Below are positions 38,560 through 49,382 of a stretch of DNA of 64,000 bases, one piece after another (position 1 is the first letter of the stretch; each line of letters opens with the position of its first letter). The notes below the pieces were generated by a model, which was not told the origin of the DNA, did not search any database, and saw only the letters and a list, made by a program, of their open reading frames with translations. Source of the DNA: Fomitopsis serialis (Eukaryota; Basidiomycota; Agaricomycetes; Polyporales; Fomitopsidaceae). The stretch spans positions 992,001 to 1,056,000 of the forward strand of contig NW_025954965.1 in NCBI RefSeq assembly GCF_022376445.1. Direction: 5' to 3'. Both the position numbers and the translations under genes were made by a program.

Positions 38560-39286
38560 AATTGAGATTTTAGCCAACTCGCGAACGCCGCAAGATCAAC
38601 GCACCGCGACACTCGGGACGCTTAGATTTCGTGAAGAAGTCAGTCAGGCTGCATACCCTCATGGGATGAACGCACGCACGTAGTGGAGGGGGCCATGAGG
38701 AGATCTTGAGGACGAACGTAGTGCTGGGCGGTAGTACGGTAACCAGCCAGGGCGTTGTGGCTGGACGCTACTATACAGTACCTCAGAATGTTCTCACGGC
38801 CTAATTTGGGAAATGCCGCTCGTCCGCGCTTGCCATGCACTGTCCGTTGCCCGACGCCGACAACAGATCGTCCAACCCTGCATGCATCTCTGGGCATCTC
38901 ACTTGCCCTCTACCATGTCCCCTATGCTGGGCTGATATCAGAAGTGGCCAAATCTGCGCGCACGCTGTTTGATCTCTTGTCCGCCAGTGATCGAAAGCAT
39001 ACAATAAACACACGAAGTCTATGACGGCGGATCGCTATCCTATGAGACTTGGCTCTACTGTCGATCAATGACTAGTTGAACGCTAGCTTGTACCGCCCTC
39101 GTCTGTGCCATCCAATTCAGCGAGCAAGAGATAGTCCGCGCCACTCAGATCCATGACGCTTTCGACACGACCGACGACATTCCTCGTGCTGACTCAGACT
39201 TCAACCCAACCATAACCAAGCCCTGCAGCGATCCCATCTGGCTCCTTTCATTTCCTGCCTCCCATAACATTTGCGGCCAACCTACA
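38560..39286. other. Divergent intergenic stretch upstream of L7
   Basis: This stretch of about 730 bp contains the L7 promoter, and possibly its first exon, plus the promoter of the next plus-strand gene. Pyrimidine-rich segments are present. No further gene is supported. Confidence 0.35.
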
Positions 39287-40559
39287 ATGCCGTCCAGAGC
39301 AGCTACGCGCGATTCGGATTCGAGACATGTCAACAATCTCCTTCATACTCTTAGGTATGCCGTACTATGGTTGCATATTCCACTCGTTCTAAAATCCCTC
39401 AACTCAGAGGCGAGCACTATCGCCACGAGCAAAATTTGCAGCGCGCGAAACCCGTGCATCCCTCCTTCACAGTTCGTATAACAACCCGACGCTCCCGTTC
39501 GATCAGATATACGCGGCACGGGCGGTCCAGCCTGAACCTCCTGCTACCCGTTCATCGCCCCCAGTGCGTTTGGGTCCTGAGGGGGTCCTCGAGTATGCAT
39601 ATCCCCGGGGCCGTGTGCCTGGCCCTCGCCCACCTCCGAGCTGGAGCGGTCTCTTTGATGCGGATGTTAAAGGAAATGATGGAGATCCACAGGGAGACGA
39701 GGAGTGTGCGTGGCGCTCGAATGCTCTATCCCTCATCTACTCGCATCTTCCGCCCTCCACTAGTTCTGATGCGGTGTCTGTACCCCGTCTGACCTTGCTG
39801 TGTCTGCAATATCTCGTCGCATTGTACCCCGGGCAAGACGCGTCGGAAGCGTTTGCTGAGGACGTCGTCCCATACCTGCCTGTGCATCTGAGACGACACC
39901 TCATACGATGGGCAGCGATACACGATCCCCTTCCTACTACTCAACTGTTCGCCCTAGCGGATTCTGGACGCCATGTCGACGGGGAACTCATCGTCGTAGG
40001 GCCACGAGCTTCGTTACCCCGCGACGTGTTCAAAGCAAAGAGGCCTACTTCCCAGCACGCCCCCATTGTAGAAGTCCCCATAGCTCGGGAGGACGCCACG
40101 GACGCCCTGGAGTCGTGGGACTCGCCTTCCTTCGACGAACGAACACCACAGCCAATGCAGAATCTAATCCTTGTCTCCATTGCGTTGCCAGTGAACACAT
40201 TACTCACTTTCCCCCCAACATTGACGCGCTTGGCTTTGCTCGCGCTACCGGCACCTGCGCCCATTCATCGTCTGCCGCGCATATGCCCGCTGATCGAAGT
40301 CTTGGATTTATCGTTCAACAACTGGCTTGCTCAACCTCATGCGGGCAGCAAGTCCGTACTAGAGAGGGTGGAGTGGGACAGATGGAGCCACCTCAAGGTG
40401 CTTGGTTTGAAGGAGACGGGGGTTGGGGAGGAGATCGTGCGGCGCGTGAATAAGGGACGTTGGGTAGATGTTGACATTGTTGGTGTAGTGTCGTTAGAAG
40501 TCGCCATGAGCAATCTGCATTGGGTTTCTGAGACATCGAAGTCCTGCATACTGACATGA
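39287..40559 (+). CDS. Unrecognised conserved-looking protein with leucine-rich strands
   Basis: I do not recognise the family. Exon 1 (39287-39354, MPSRAATRDSDSRHVNN to HTLR) joins exon 2 at about 39411, giving RALSPRAKFAARETRAS and then SYNNPTLPFDQIYAARAVQP. That choice keeps one long frame to the stop at 40559, about 405 residues. The middle has a Pro-rich segment (YPRGRVPGPRPPPSWSGLF), then a helical part (LTLLCLQYLVALYP, LPVHLRRHLIRWAAIHDP). The C-terminal third looks like irregular leucine-rich repeats: NTLLTFPPTLTRLALLALP, CPLIEVLDLSFNNW and HLKVLGLKETGVG. There is no signal peptide or membrane span. The LRR-like end suggests a protein-binding role, which is inference. The final 20-odd codons may instead be past the true end, since they lack LRR character. 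Confidence 0.6.
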
Positions 40560-40689
40560 ATCATCGCGTGTAAACCAATCTGTTTTGATTCCAAGGTTCC
40601 AATCATCATGCGCATACAAATCCTCCTGAGACACCGGATCCGACCATACCGTAATACGTGTAGATAGCAGTCAACATCAACCGAAGCGT

Positions 40690-41918
40690 TCAGGTAAGTC
40701 TGCAAGTCAAACGGCGCAAATGACTGTAGGCAGCTGTCAGGAGACCACATTCGCCTGACCGAAGACGATGCCATACCTCTGGTGCATCTGGCTCCGATGA
40801 CTTCTTGGAAGACACAATTGATGGGGCAGGAGCCGGCCGTGTCATTCCTGGCGGTGTCACGCCCGCCGGCCAGCTGGAAGGTGGAGGAGGTCTGACCTTC
40901 TGCTCGTGAAGCATCGACCAGACAACAGAAGTTTGGCGAGAAGCTAGCTCCAGCTTGGGAACTACCGGTTGCTCTGTGCGGTCTATTAGGTAATCAGACT
41001 ACCAAGCATCACATCTGTGAACATAGACGACATACAGAGAATGGCACTATCAATAGAGTCCGCGAGGGCCTCGCGCCTGTCTTGACCAAGATACTGTGTA
41101 ACAGGCCCTTTCTCAGGAACGGTGTATGCAAGCAGACTACCGACTCTTCCGAGCTCCAAGAGGTACTGAGCCCGGTCTTCGGCGACTGGCAAACGATGCA
41201 CTTCGGCGTAGAGATTCTGCGCTCGGTGAAGCAGTCGCTCCGTCGCTGAATCAGCCATCTCCTTGTCTTCGTCCATGGCCTCGCCCGTGGTAGCTGCGAT
41301 GGGGGATGTCGGTGGCTGAATCCCAGGAGGATAGTAAGGTAGAGGAATCGAACGCGCCGCTTCGATGAAGCCTTGGATGTGAAGGTTGACCATGAGGTGG
41401 GATGGATTGACGGAGGTGGAGGGTATGTATCCGAGATGACTGTCCGTCTTGTACAGTGGTAGTGTCTCCGTGTTCTCAGAAAGCACCGAGGGGAAGTGCT
41501 TGTTGATAAGTTCGATGGCTTCATCTATCTGTCCCGACAGTATGCATATACGGATCTCTGACGGCCATTGTATGAGAAATGAGAACACTTCGATTGTCCT
41601 ACCGTCCTACCTTTGCGAGACTCGCCGGATGCCATAAGAGACTTCAGTGAGTCGGATAATGTAATTTCTTCGGATGCTGCCATGACCTCGTCCCCATCCG
41701 CGTCCATATACTTGATCGCGCTGTCGCAAGAAAACGCCTGTACTGTCTTCGAATATGCATTGTGGCATAGATAGTCTAAGACGAGTGTCCGCTGCCGCCG
41801 GGACCCTTCAGAATCAGAACCGCTGTCGCCGCATGAGGATCACGAGTGGCGTACATACCAGTTCATCCGGGGTGGCTCCCAAGGATCGTGTCTTGCCCTG
41901 CGATCTGGCCTGGTACAT
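40690..41918 (-). CDS. LisH/CTLH/CRA protein, RanBPM (RanBP9/10)-like without SPRY
   Basis: The conserved order is LisH, CTLH, CRA. LisH reads DELRTLVLDYLCHNAYSKTV after removal of an intron ending at about 41794. The CTLH segment is IRICILSGQIDEAIELINKH then FPSVLSEN. A later helix is MVNLHIQGFIEAARS. A Met/Asp/Glu-rich spacer (GEAMDEDKEMADSATER) follows. The CRA part is RAQYLLELGRVGSLLAYTVP then VTQYLGQDRREALADSID. The protein ends in a Pro-rich tail (VRPPPPSSWPAG). Fungal proteins of this type are short relatives of RanBPM and of the GID/CTLH ubiquitin ligase scaffolds; no SPRY domain is visible. The start given (41918, MYQARSQGKTRS) is the first ATG in frame with LisH. Codons upstream (SRRWHAPPKDSD) look coding, so the true start probably lies in another exon before 42230. 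The stop is approximate. Confidence 0.72.
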
Positions 41919-42394
41919 GTCGGAGTCCTTTGGTGGTGCGTGCCAACGACGACTCACTTCTGTTGCAGTCAGGGTAGGTTTGAATGGTCAAGACGGTGGC
42001 AATACCTGTGCAAGAGCAGACGTTGCTGCACCCACTCGCGTGAGATGGATTCCGCTGCGCGTGACGCCGTGAATACGCGTGTCCGTCGTGCCCAACGCCG
42101 CGTTCTCAATGCGCGATTGCGTGCTGTGGTATTGCTGCGTGGGTCCCGGCTGTGACCACCATTCGAACCGTCGTCTCTCGTTTCTAATGCGCGTCGAACA
42201 AGGCTCAGGGAGTGGTGGGGGCGACACGCAGGGCGCTGAGGGAGGTGATCCCGGTCGACCAAATATGGCATGCGCGCTCCGAGCGGGCGAGGCGGTCGAG
42301 CGGTCGTCCGACCCTATCCCACATCCATCCTCCTCCCCTTCAGCCCCGCCGGCACCGCTCTTCTCATCGTCCTCCGCATCGGCGGTTCACGAGC

Positions 42395-44250
42395 ATGGTA
42401 GGACCAGCGAGTCTCAGTGATGTCCTCGGGTATGCGTCGATAGCCAGCTGGCTTGGTGCTCAATTTCCGTGAGTCACTTCAAGGACATGGTCGCGTGTCA
42501 TTGACTTGCGAGCTCAGACAGGTCGTCGAGAATATTCGCAGGCAGTCGGCGGACGGTCTTGCGCTACCATTTTGCTCAACTGGGCTCTAGGTATGTATGT
42601 CGACCAAGCCATCGTCGTGCGCCATAACAGCGTTCGCTTGCGTCTTAGGTGATGCTACGAACCTTATTGGCTGCGTCCTCACCCATCAATTGCCGTTCCA
42701 AGTGCGTCGTCAAACTTATTGTTCAGACTTAAGGCTCACCAGGTTCTATGCGTGCAGACATGGCTAGCAGCGTATTTCTGCTTCGTCGACTTCAGCCTCC
42801 TCAGCCAGTACTTCTACTACAGGCACAAGTTCCCATCCAAACCTCCGCCCTACTTATCGGTTCGCTCCCGAACTACGTCGACGGCTACCACACACCGCCT
42901 CTCCACCGAGCGCGAAGCTACGCATTATCGCGCGCTTTCAAACGTAGCGGCGAATGTCGCTGCCGCTGCCGCTCTCGTCGCTGAGCAGGAGGAGCATGCT
43001 CGATGGCATCGACATAGCCTTGAGCGTGTCCCGCATTCAGCCTTTGAAGCACGGGAACTTCTCGCGGAGGAAGATGATGATGTCGACGAAGAGGGGCTCG
43101 CGCGCCTCGCTGATAGCTTCCATTCTGAGGGCGGTCGCTCAGGACGCCGGAAGAAGGTCTCCTGGAGTCAAGAGCGTGGTGGGAGCGTAGGTCGACACGG
43201 GCAGGGGACGATGTCGCCGCCAAGCAGGGTACACACATCCTTGCAGATGAGCATACCGCCTCAGGTGGAAGAACTGGACCCGCTTGTGCGAGGTCGACCG
43301 CTCTCACGCGACATGCCTGCTGAAGAGGAGGCGCAATGGTCGGCTTCACAGAGGCGAAGTTCACGAGCAAGTCGGAAAGGCGCGAGCATGGTGTTCTTGG
43401 GGGTGTGGGCACTGTTTGGTGTCGGAACATTGTTGAATGGGCAACGAGGTCTTCCATCGACCACGGCTCTGGCAGACCGGGGCGAGTACTGTCCCCAGCT
43501 GACGCTATATTGCCTACGTTCGGGGAGAGATGCCCGTTGCATACGTCGACACGCATCCACGCTCCGCGGACATCGATACCGCCGCAATTTCTACACATGC
43601 TGCCGACAATACAGACCATACCGCTACCAAACAGCCAGAACATTCAACTGAGTTCATCATTGGACGCATATCCGCTTGGATATGTACGACACTTTACCTC
43701 ACGTCCCGATTGCCTCAGATCTGGAAGAATGTGAGTGTATGTGGCTTGTCCTTGGAGCAATACTGACCATCGCCTTTAGTTCGTCCGTAAATCTGTGGAG
43801 GTATGCTATTTGATGGCATTCTCGAAGCCTGGATACGAAACTCACGTCGTGTTGCAGGGCCTTTCGATATATTTATTCATTTTCGCATTCCTGGGCAATC
43901 TCTTCTACGTCGCATCGATCCTCACATCTCCAAACTGGGCTCCCGGAGCCGGCAGCATCTGCATTCATCAAAGAAAGTATTCCGTGCGTATCCCTACTGT
44001 GTCTAGTGATGCATTTACCTGACCAACGCGTAGATATTTGCTTGGTAGCGGTGGCACGCTCATGTTCGACATCACTATCGTCGCGCAGTCTGTCATCTAC
44101 AAAGCAAAGACGCACCGTGGCCGGCGCAGTTCCCGGTCATTAGCTGCAGAAGAGGAGGGCTTACTGAGTGCCGGCGCGACTGGCACCGAAGACGTTACCA
44201 CTCCATCGCGCAGGCGGACCGGCATGTCAGCGGATTCGACGACGTTGTGA
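42395..44250 (+). CDS. PQ-loop repeat membrane transporter (Ypq/PQLC2-like)
   Basis: PQ-loop proteins are seven-helix transporters; fungal Ypq members export basic amino acids from the vacuole. The start at 42395 gives MVGPASLSDVLGYASIASWL. The first PQ loop spans an intron (GAQFP-QVVENIRRQSADGLAL), followed by ALPFLLNWALGDATNLIGCV and TWLAAYFCFVDFSLLSQYF. A large hydrophilic loop (about 42850-43600) is rich in Arg, Glu and Ser and interrupted by one more span (MVFLGVWALFGVGTLL). The second PQ loop is LYLTSRLPQIWKN, then after an intron KSVEGLSIYLFIFAFLGNLF. The last span is GSGGTLMFDITIVAQSVIY. The tail ends GMSADSTTL at 44250. A frame break near 43490 may be an intron or a missing base. The unusually long cytosolic loop is the main deviation from yeast Ypq1. 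Confidence 0.85.
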
Positions 44251-44539
44251 TTCATTGACCGTTTCGCTCGGAATCTGCTATGTGTTCGCATTGGGACTGT
44301 GCACATTGTAGATCTAGATCCACATCGTATCGTAGTTGCATTCCAGTAGTCGCTGTATCTGTATGTCGTGCATCGATGCAGATCGTCGGACGTGATTGAG
44401 GCTGCGCATTGTAGGGCCTTGTGGGTGCGGCCAGTCTGCCACACTACAAACAAGCGCACACAGGTCGACCGTCATGCCCACTGGTGACTTGGGACTTGGC
44501 TAGAAAGCCTGACAATCGTCCCTTGCATACTCCAGTGTC

Positions 44540-45784
44540 ATGTCAGCCGCAGCGCGACCACCTCGCAAACGCGCAGCCACTTCAAGCGAGGACGTCCCAG
44601 GACCATCCAAAGGTCCTCAGAAGAAGACCAGATTCGTCGAACCGCAGGACGATCCTGTAAACTTTGCGGAGGAGGTCGACGCTAACCTCGAGACGCGCCA
44701 ACGAAGGGGGCACGTCAAGACCGAGGGCTACGAGTCTGATTCCAGTGACGATGGCGAGGGCGTAGTACCGAGCAGGCGCCCTGGCGCGGACAAGGCAGCT
44801 GAGGACGAGGATGAGGAATGTTCGCCATGGGTGAGAAGGAGGAGGAGAAGGCGGAGGAGAGCGGGAAGAAAGAACAGAAGTTCTTGCGACTAGGGGACAT
44901 CGAGGGACAGGAGTTTCACGAGCAAACGTCCGACAGGTCAGAGACCGAAGACGAACCGGTGGACGAGGACGACGCGGAGCAGCGGAAGAAGGCGGGTATG
45001 GGGTTGAGCTCTCGTCTTTCAACATGCGGGAGGAGATGGAAGAGGGCAAGTTCGCGGAGGACGGGACCTATGTCCGCACGTTCGACCCACATGCGGCGCA
45101 CGATCGCTGGATGGAGGGGCTGGATGAGACGGAGATCAAGAAGGCGCGACGGAACCACCGGCTGAGGGAGAGGGAGCAGAGGCAGAAGCAGAAGGCCGAG
45201 GAGGAGGAGATGCAGCAGATGGGAGGCAGACCGGATATCGAGAAGCAGCTGGCCGGGATGCTGAAGAAAGGCGAGACCGTGTTGGAGGCGTTGCAACGTT
45301 TCGGTGCGCAGGCGAAGAATAGCGCAAGTAAGCGCAGGTACGTCCAGTCCCTTCTGGACTTGACCGTGTCCTGACTTGAATTTAGTGGGAAGCCCAACAA
45401 CAAACGGAAGGGCGATTTCGCAGACTCGATTCAGGTCGACAAGACACCGAAAGCTCCATCTGACATTGACCATATCACCCATCTCGCCTCCACCTCATGG
45501 GGCTCGGCGACGTCGATATTTACTCGAAGACATACGAGGAACTCGTACGGTCTGTGCGATCCTCTGGAAACGTGGATCCGTCTTGGGTGCCACCCTCCGC
45601 CGACGTCAAGTTCGAATACAAGTGGGCTGTGCCTGACAGCTCTGGGCAGGACGGTCAGGTATTCGGGCCGTTTGGAGAGGAAGAGTTACAGGTTTGGTTC
45701 AAGGCGGGGTATTTTGGTACAGCAGGGGAGAAGGTGCAAGTGAGGAAAGTGATGGCGACTGGGGAACATGGGACGAAGCTGTGA
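44540..45784 (+). CDS. LIN1: GYF-domain splicing factor CD2BP2 / Lin1
   Basis: CD2BP2 (Lin1 in yeast, U5-52K) is a component of the U5 snRNP before tri-snRNP assembly. The start is at 44540 (MSAAARPPRKRAATSSED). The N-terminus has KKTRFVEPQDD and VNFAEEVDANLE, then an acidic low-complexity zone. The core reads FNMREEMEEGKFAEDGTYVR, FDPHAAHDRWMEGLDETEIK and a charged coiled coil (RLREREQRQKQKAEEEEMQQ). After an intron comes LGDVDIYSKTYEELVR. The GYF domain has FEYKWAVPDSS, VFGPFGEEELQVWFKAGYFG and stop at 45784. This order is diagnostic. The frame is broken at about 44816, 45013 and 45505; one added base repairs each, and the protein is conserved on both sides, so sequence error is likely. Confidence 0.9.
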
Positions 45785-46057
45785 CATAGCTTCTTGACGC
45801 GAGCTCTTCGACGCCCACATCGCAGAACCGCCCACATCGCAGGACCCGCAGGACACATTGACGCTTGACGTGTATCATCAGCTTGTAATCATAGTCGTCC
45901 AGCCCATCTACCTTCGACAGGCAGTAATGCTCCATTTGTTTACCTGTTCAGTTCGTTACAACAGCTATGTACTATACAACATCCCTATACCCGTCCAAGT
46001 TGAAGTCCGTACAGCAAACCTTTGAGACGCAAGAGGCCGTGAAAGAACCAAGAAATA

Positions 46058-49000
46058 CTAGTGACTGATATACTGGAACACAAATGATACTTCTGGCAGC
46101 CCGACCTCAGCGCGCAAGAGGTCATCGTGATTGTTCTTGAGCTCAGTGTTGGTGAAGTGATTCCATCTGCGATGCAACATCAGTCAGCGTGTTCAGATTA
46201 TTCACATATTCCGACACTTACGTGCTTGCGTCGCCATATAACAATGCAGGTGCCTTGATGACCTGCCTCCCGTCCTTGCAGCGCTTGCACTTGAACGTCT
46301 CATGCGTCTCGCAGATTGTCTTCTCGTTGAAAAGGAACAGCTTCCGCAGGGAGTCGAGGGAGAAATGGCGCTCGGCATCCTCCTTCTCGTCCACCACTGC
46401 CGATGAGAGGGCTTGCTTGGATGCCTGCCGTTGGAAATTTTCTCCTCGATGGTGCCTGTCGAGATGAAGCGGTACACGAAGCCTGATGCTCTGCGTGTAA
46501 GCCGCGATAAAAGGGGGAAATCCCTGCAGACTTACATTCTTTCTTCTGGCCATCACGCCATACACGGGCCAATGCTTGCTGATCGGCAGCAGGGTTCCAG
46601 TCTGTAAAATTGTCAGCAGGGGCAACATATAGACAGAGGAGGGAACTGACCAGGGTCAAAGAGGATGAGTCGGTTCGCGCCGATCAAGTTGATACCACAT
46701 CCACCGGCCTTGCTGCTCAGCAAGAAGACGAACTCCTTTCCATCGGGGTCGTTGAACTGGTCGACCAACTTCTGGCGCTTGTTGATGGTCTGTGTGCCAT
46801 CGAGGCGGAAATAGCCGTACCTATGGAGGTGTTCATGTCATGCTAGGTGAGTCGGGTCGCAGTAGCTCACTTCTTACTCCTCAAGAGCTTCTCAAAGAGG
46901 TCGAGCGTCTGGGTGTAGTTGCTGATCAAGACGATCTTGTCATTCGTCTCCGTGCGGATGCGATGCAAGAACCTAGCCAATAGCACGTTCAGACGTTGAG
47001 AGAACGCATACATTCTGACACTCACCTTTCCAACACAACGAACTTGCCGCCCCACTCGCAGTGCACGGTCTGGTCTCTGCCCTTGCTCCTCGCGATTGAA
47101 CCTGCGCCGTTGAAATCGGCAGGAGCAACTTCTCGGAGCCACGCAAATCATTGGGCAGTTCCAGTAGTTCAGGGTGGTTGCAAAGCTTTTCAAGATGTTG
47201 ATCGCTTTGAGTGGCTGCGAATTTACGCCCCGGAGGAGTGCCTGGATTTCGGGGACGAAATGAAGAGTCGATAGAGGGATAGTTGGAACTCTGAGAGGCC
47301 ACAGAACACGACTTGCTCGTATTTCACGGGCACTGGTGAGAAACGCAGTGTCAGCAAGTGTCCTCCTGATATATGCGGTTGGGACGAGCTCCAGGTACGT
47401 ACAATATTTGGAGAGAAGGTCGTTCGTACGCCGGATGATGAATTTGGAGACCAGGGCGCCGAGTTCTTTTAGCTTCTTCTCACTCTCTGCCTTCATGGCA
47501 TCGCTCGCATCGGCATCGCGCCCTCGGATGATTACATTCTCGAAATTCTTCCTGAAGTCGTTCTTCGAGCCCAGAAGTTCGGGTTCGCAAAGTTCAGAAG
47601 GGAGAAATACTCTGATAGATCGTTCTGAGCGTGGCTGAGTTAGTCATCGGCTCAGATCTGACATACGGACAGACGAACCTGAATGGGGGTACCTGACAGG
47701 ATGACACGTCGCTTCACGTTAAGGCCACACAGAGCCTGGAACGTTTGGGACTCTAGGAGCATCAGGGCAGATCATACTCGAGTGAATATGATAGCTTACC
47801 AGAGTTTTTCAGCCGGTGTCCTTCGTCGCACAGCAACAACCCGATGACGCAGTTCGCGAGGTGTACAGAAAGCGTGCGTAGAGTCTCGTACGAGACGATC
47901 ATGACTGGGAAAGGGTTTCGTATATGACGCCGAGACGCTGCAGGGAAGGAGCTGACCTGGTTGGGACACGCTCCTACCTCCTGCGGCGACCCATCGCGCG
48001 ACCCGTTCCAGCATCTCCGCTTTACCTCCTTTCCGTCTATAGCAAGCGGGGAGATGGCGTCCTTACCCAGCCACTTGGCTGAATGCTGTCAGACGGACTT
48101 AACAGCGCAGATTTAAGGACGACCAACCAAGTTCGTTTGCCCAGTTCCTCACGAGACTGGCCGGGCACGCGATGATGCACTTCTCGATGGTACCCTTGCC
48201 CGCGTGCGGGGACTGCTTTAGCAAGGTCCACATGAGGGCGATACATTGAAGGGTTTTGCCAAGACCCATCTCGTCAGCCATAATGCATCCGTACTGATTC
48301 TCGACTACCATGCCGGTCGTACACCTGTACAAGAACTTTGGCGAGTTGATAGCGGGTCGAAAGGAATACGGATCCTGACTCACCTTGACGCCCTCGACTT
48401 GATGTGGTCGTAGGACCTTGCACAGACGGGGATCAATGACGACGGCGACCTTGTCGTTGTGTTTCTTCTTCTCCTTGCCGCCGCCGAGGAGCTCCTTCAG
48501 GCTCTTATGCGGGTTGTACATGCCTGCAGTCTTTTCGCGAGCCTCTTGAGCAGCCTTCTCTTTCGCCTCCTCCTTCTCTCGCTCTCTGCGTTCCTCGTCT
48601 GTCTCCCTGCATCAACGGTTGGATCATAAAGGACAATCGCATGGTCTTCCATAGGATCGTGCAGCGGTCGTGGGATGATGTTTGCGAGCGGACGGATACC
48701 AAGAGCAGCATTGGATGGCGTAACAAGAACAACTGCGCCGTCCTTGGTTCTCATCTCTGGGATGGAAAATTTGCGAGCAACTTCGCTGAAAGGCTTGGCC
48801 TTGAACACAGGATAGTGGACGACATTGCTATCTCGCGGTCGCTCGGGGAAGCCATTCTTATCAAGCTTTTTCTTTTCTTCTTGGGGGCGTCGTCGCCTTC
48901 CGAGCCCGACTCGTCGGAATGTCTCTGCTGATCCTTGTAGTCCGCTCGTTTTCGCTTGCGCGCGGGCTGATTGCGCTGGACAAGGCTAGTTGGGGGCTTG

Positions 49001-49080
49001 AATGGCTTGTTGATGCGAGAGCTCTCCTGGAGACGGTCGACAGCTTTGCCATCTGAGGTAACGGGCACACGTCGCAGCAT
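46058..49080 (-). CDS. RAD54: Rad54 homologous-recombination translocase
   Basis: Rad54 is a SNF2-type dsDNA translocase that helps Rad51 in strand exchange. The start at 49080 gives [20 protein letters not shown], then a basic patch ([12 protein letters not shown]). [12 protein letters not shown] and [11 protein letters not shown] mark the entry to the ATPase. Motif I is [18 protein letters not shown], Ia [32 protein letters not shown] and [22 protein letters not shown]. Next come [16 protein letters not shown] and [13 protein letters not shown]. Motif IV is [39 protein letters not shown] and [22 protein letters not shown]. The C-terminus has a Cys-rich segment ([15 protein letters not shown]) and ends VFQYISH at 46058. 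About ten introns are inferred. It shares a promoter region of about 300 bp with the divergent chromodomain gene; two ACGCG cores and one ACGCGT lie there. Confidence 0.95.
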
Positions 49081-49382
49081 GGCGGGGATAGACCCGTCCG
49101 AGGCAAAGGGACGCAAGCTGCGACTCAGCGGAGCGGGAAACGACACAGGCTGTGGCGGCGCCCGTGATACCACCAACGCGACGCGTGTGTGGCGCGTGAC
49201 CGCGTGGCCTAGTTTGACTGTTCCCGAATCGGGAAAAGACCCTGCGCTGACATCGGCGCCTGTTGGGAACTGAACGCGACCGCGAACAACTCGCGCGGCT
49301 CTCAACCCTTCTCACTCCCCCGTCGTCGGTGCGTGTCGTTCGTCCTTCGTCTCGCGCGGACTCGTCTCGGGTACCCCAGGTC
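49081..49382. promoter_or_regulatory. Bidirectional region RAD54 / chromodomain gene with MCB-like sites
   Basis: ACGCGT occurs at 49181-49186, with ACGCG cores immediately before it (about 49176) and at 49274. About 300 bp separate the two divergent start codons. Confidence 0.5.

Noticed and set aside
42918..43643. 241-codon minus-strand frame
   Set aside because: It is antisense to the hydrophilic loop of the PQ-loop transporter and has no motif or start context.
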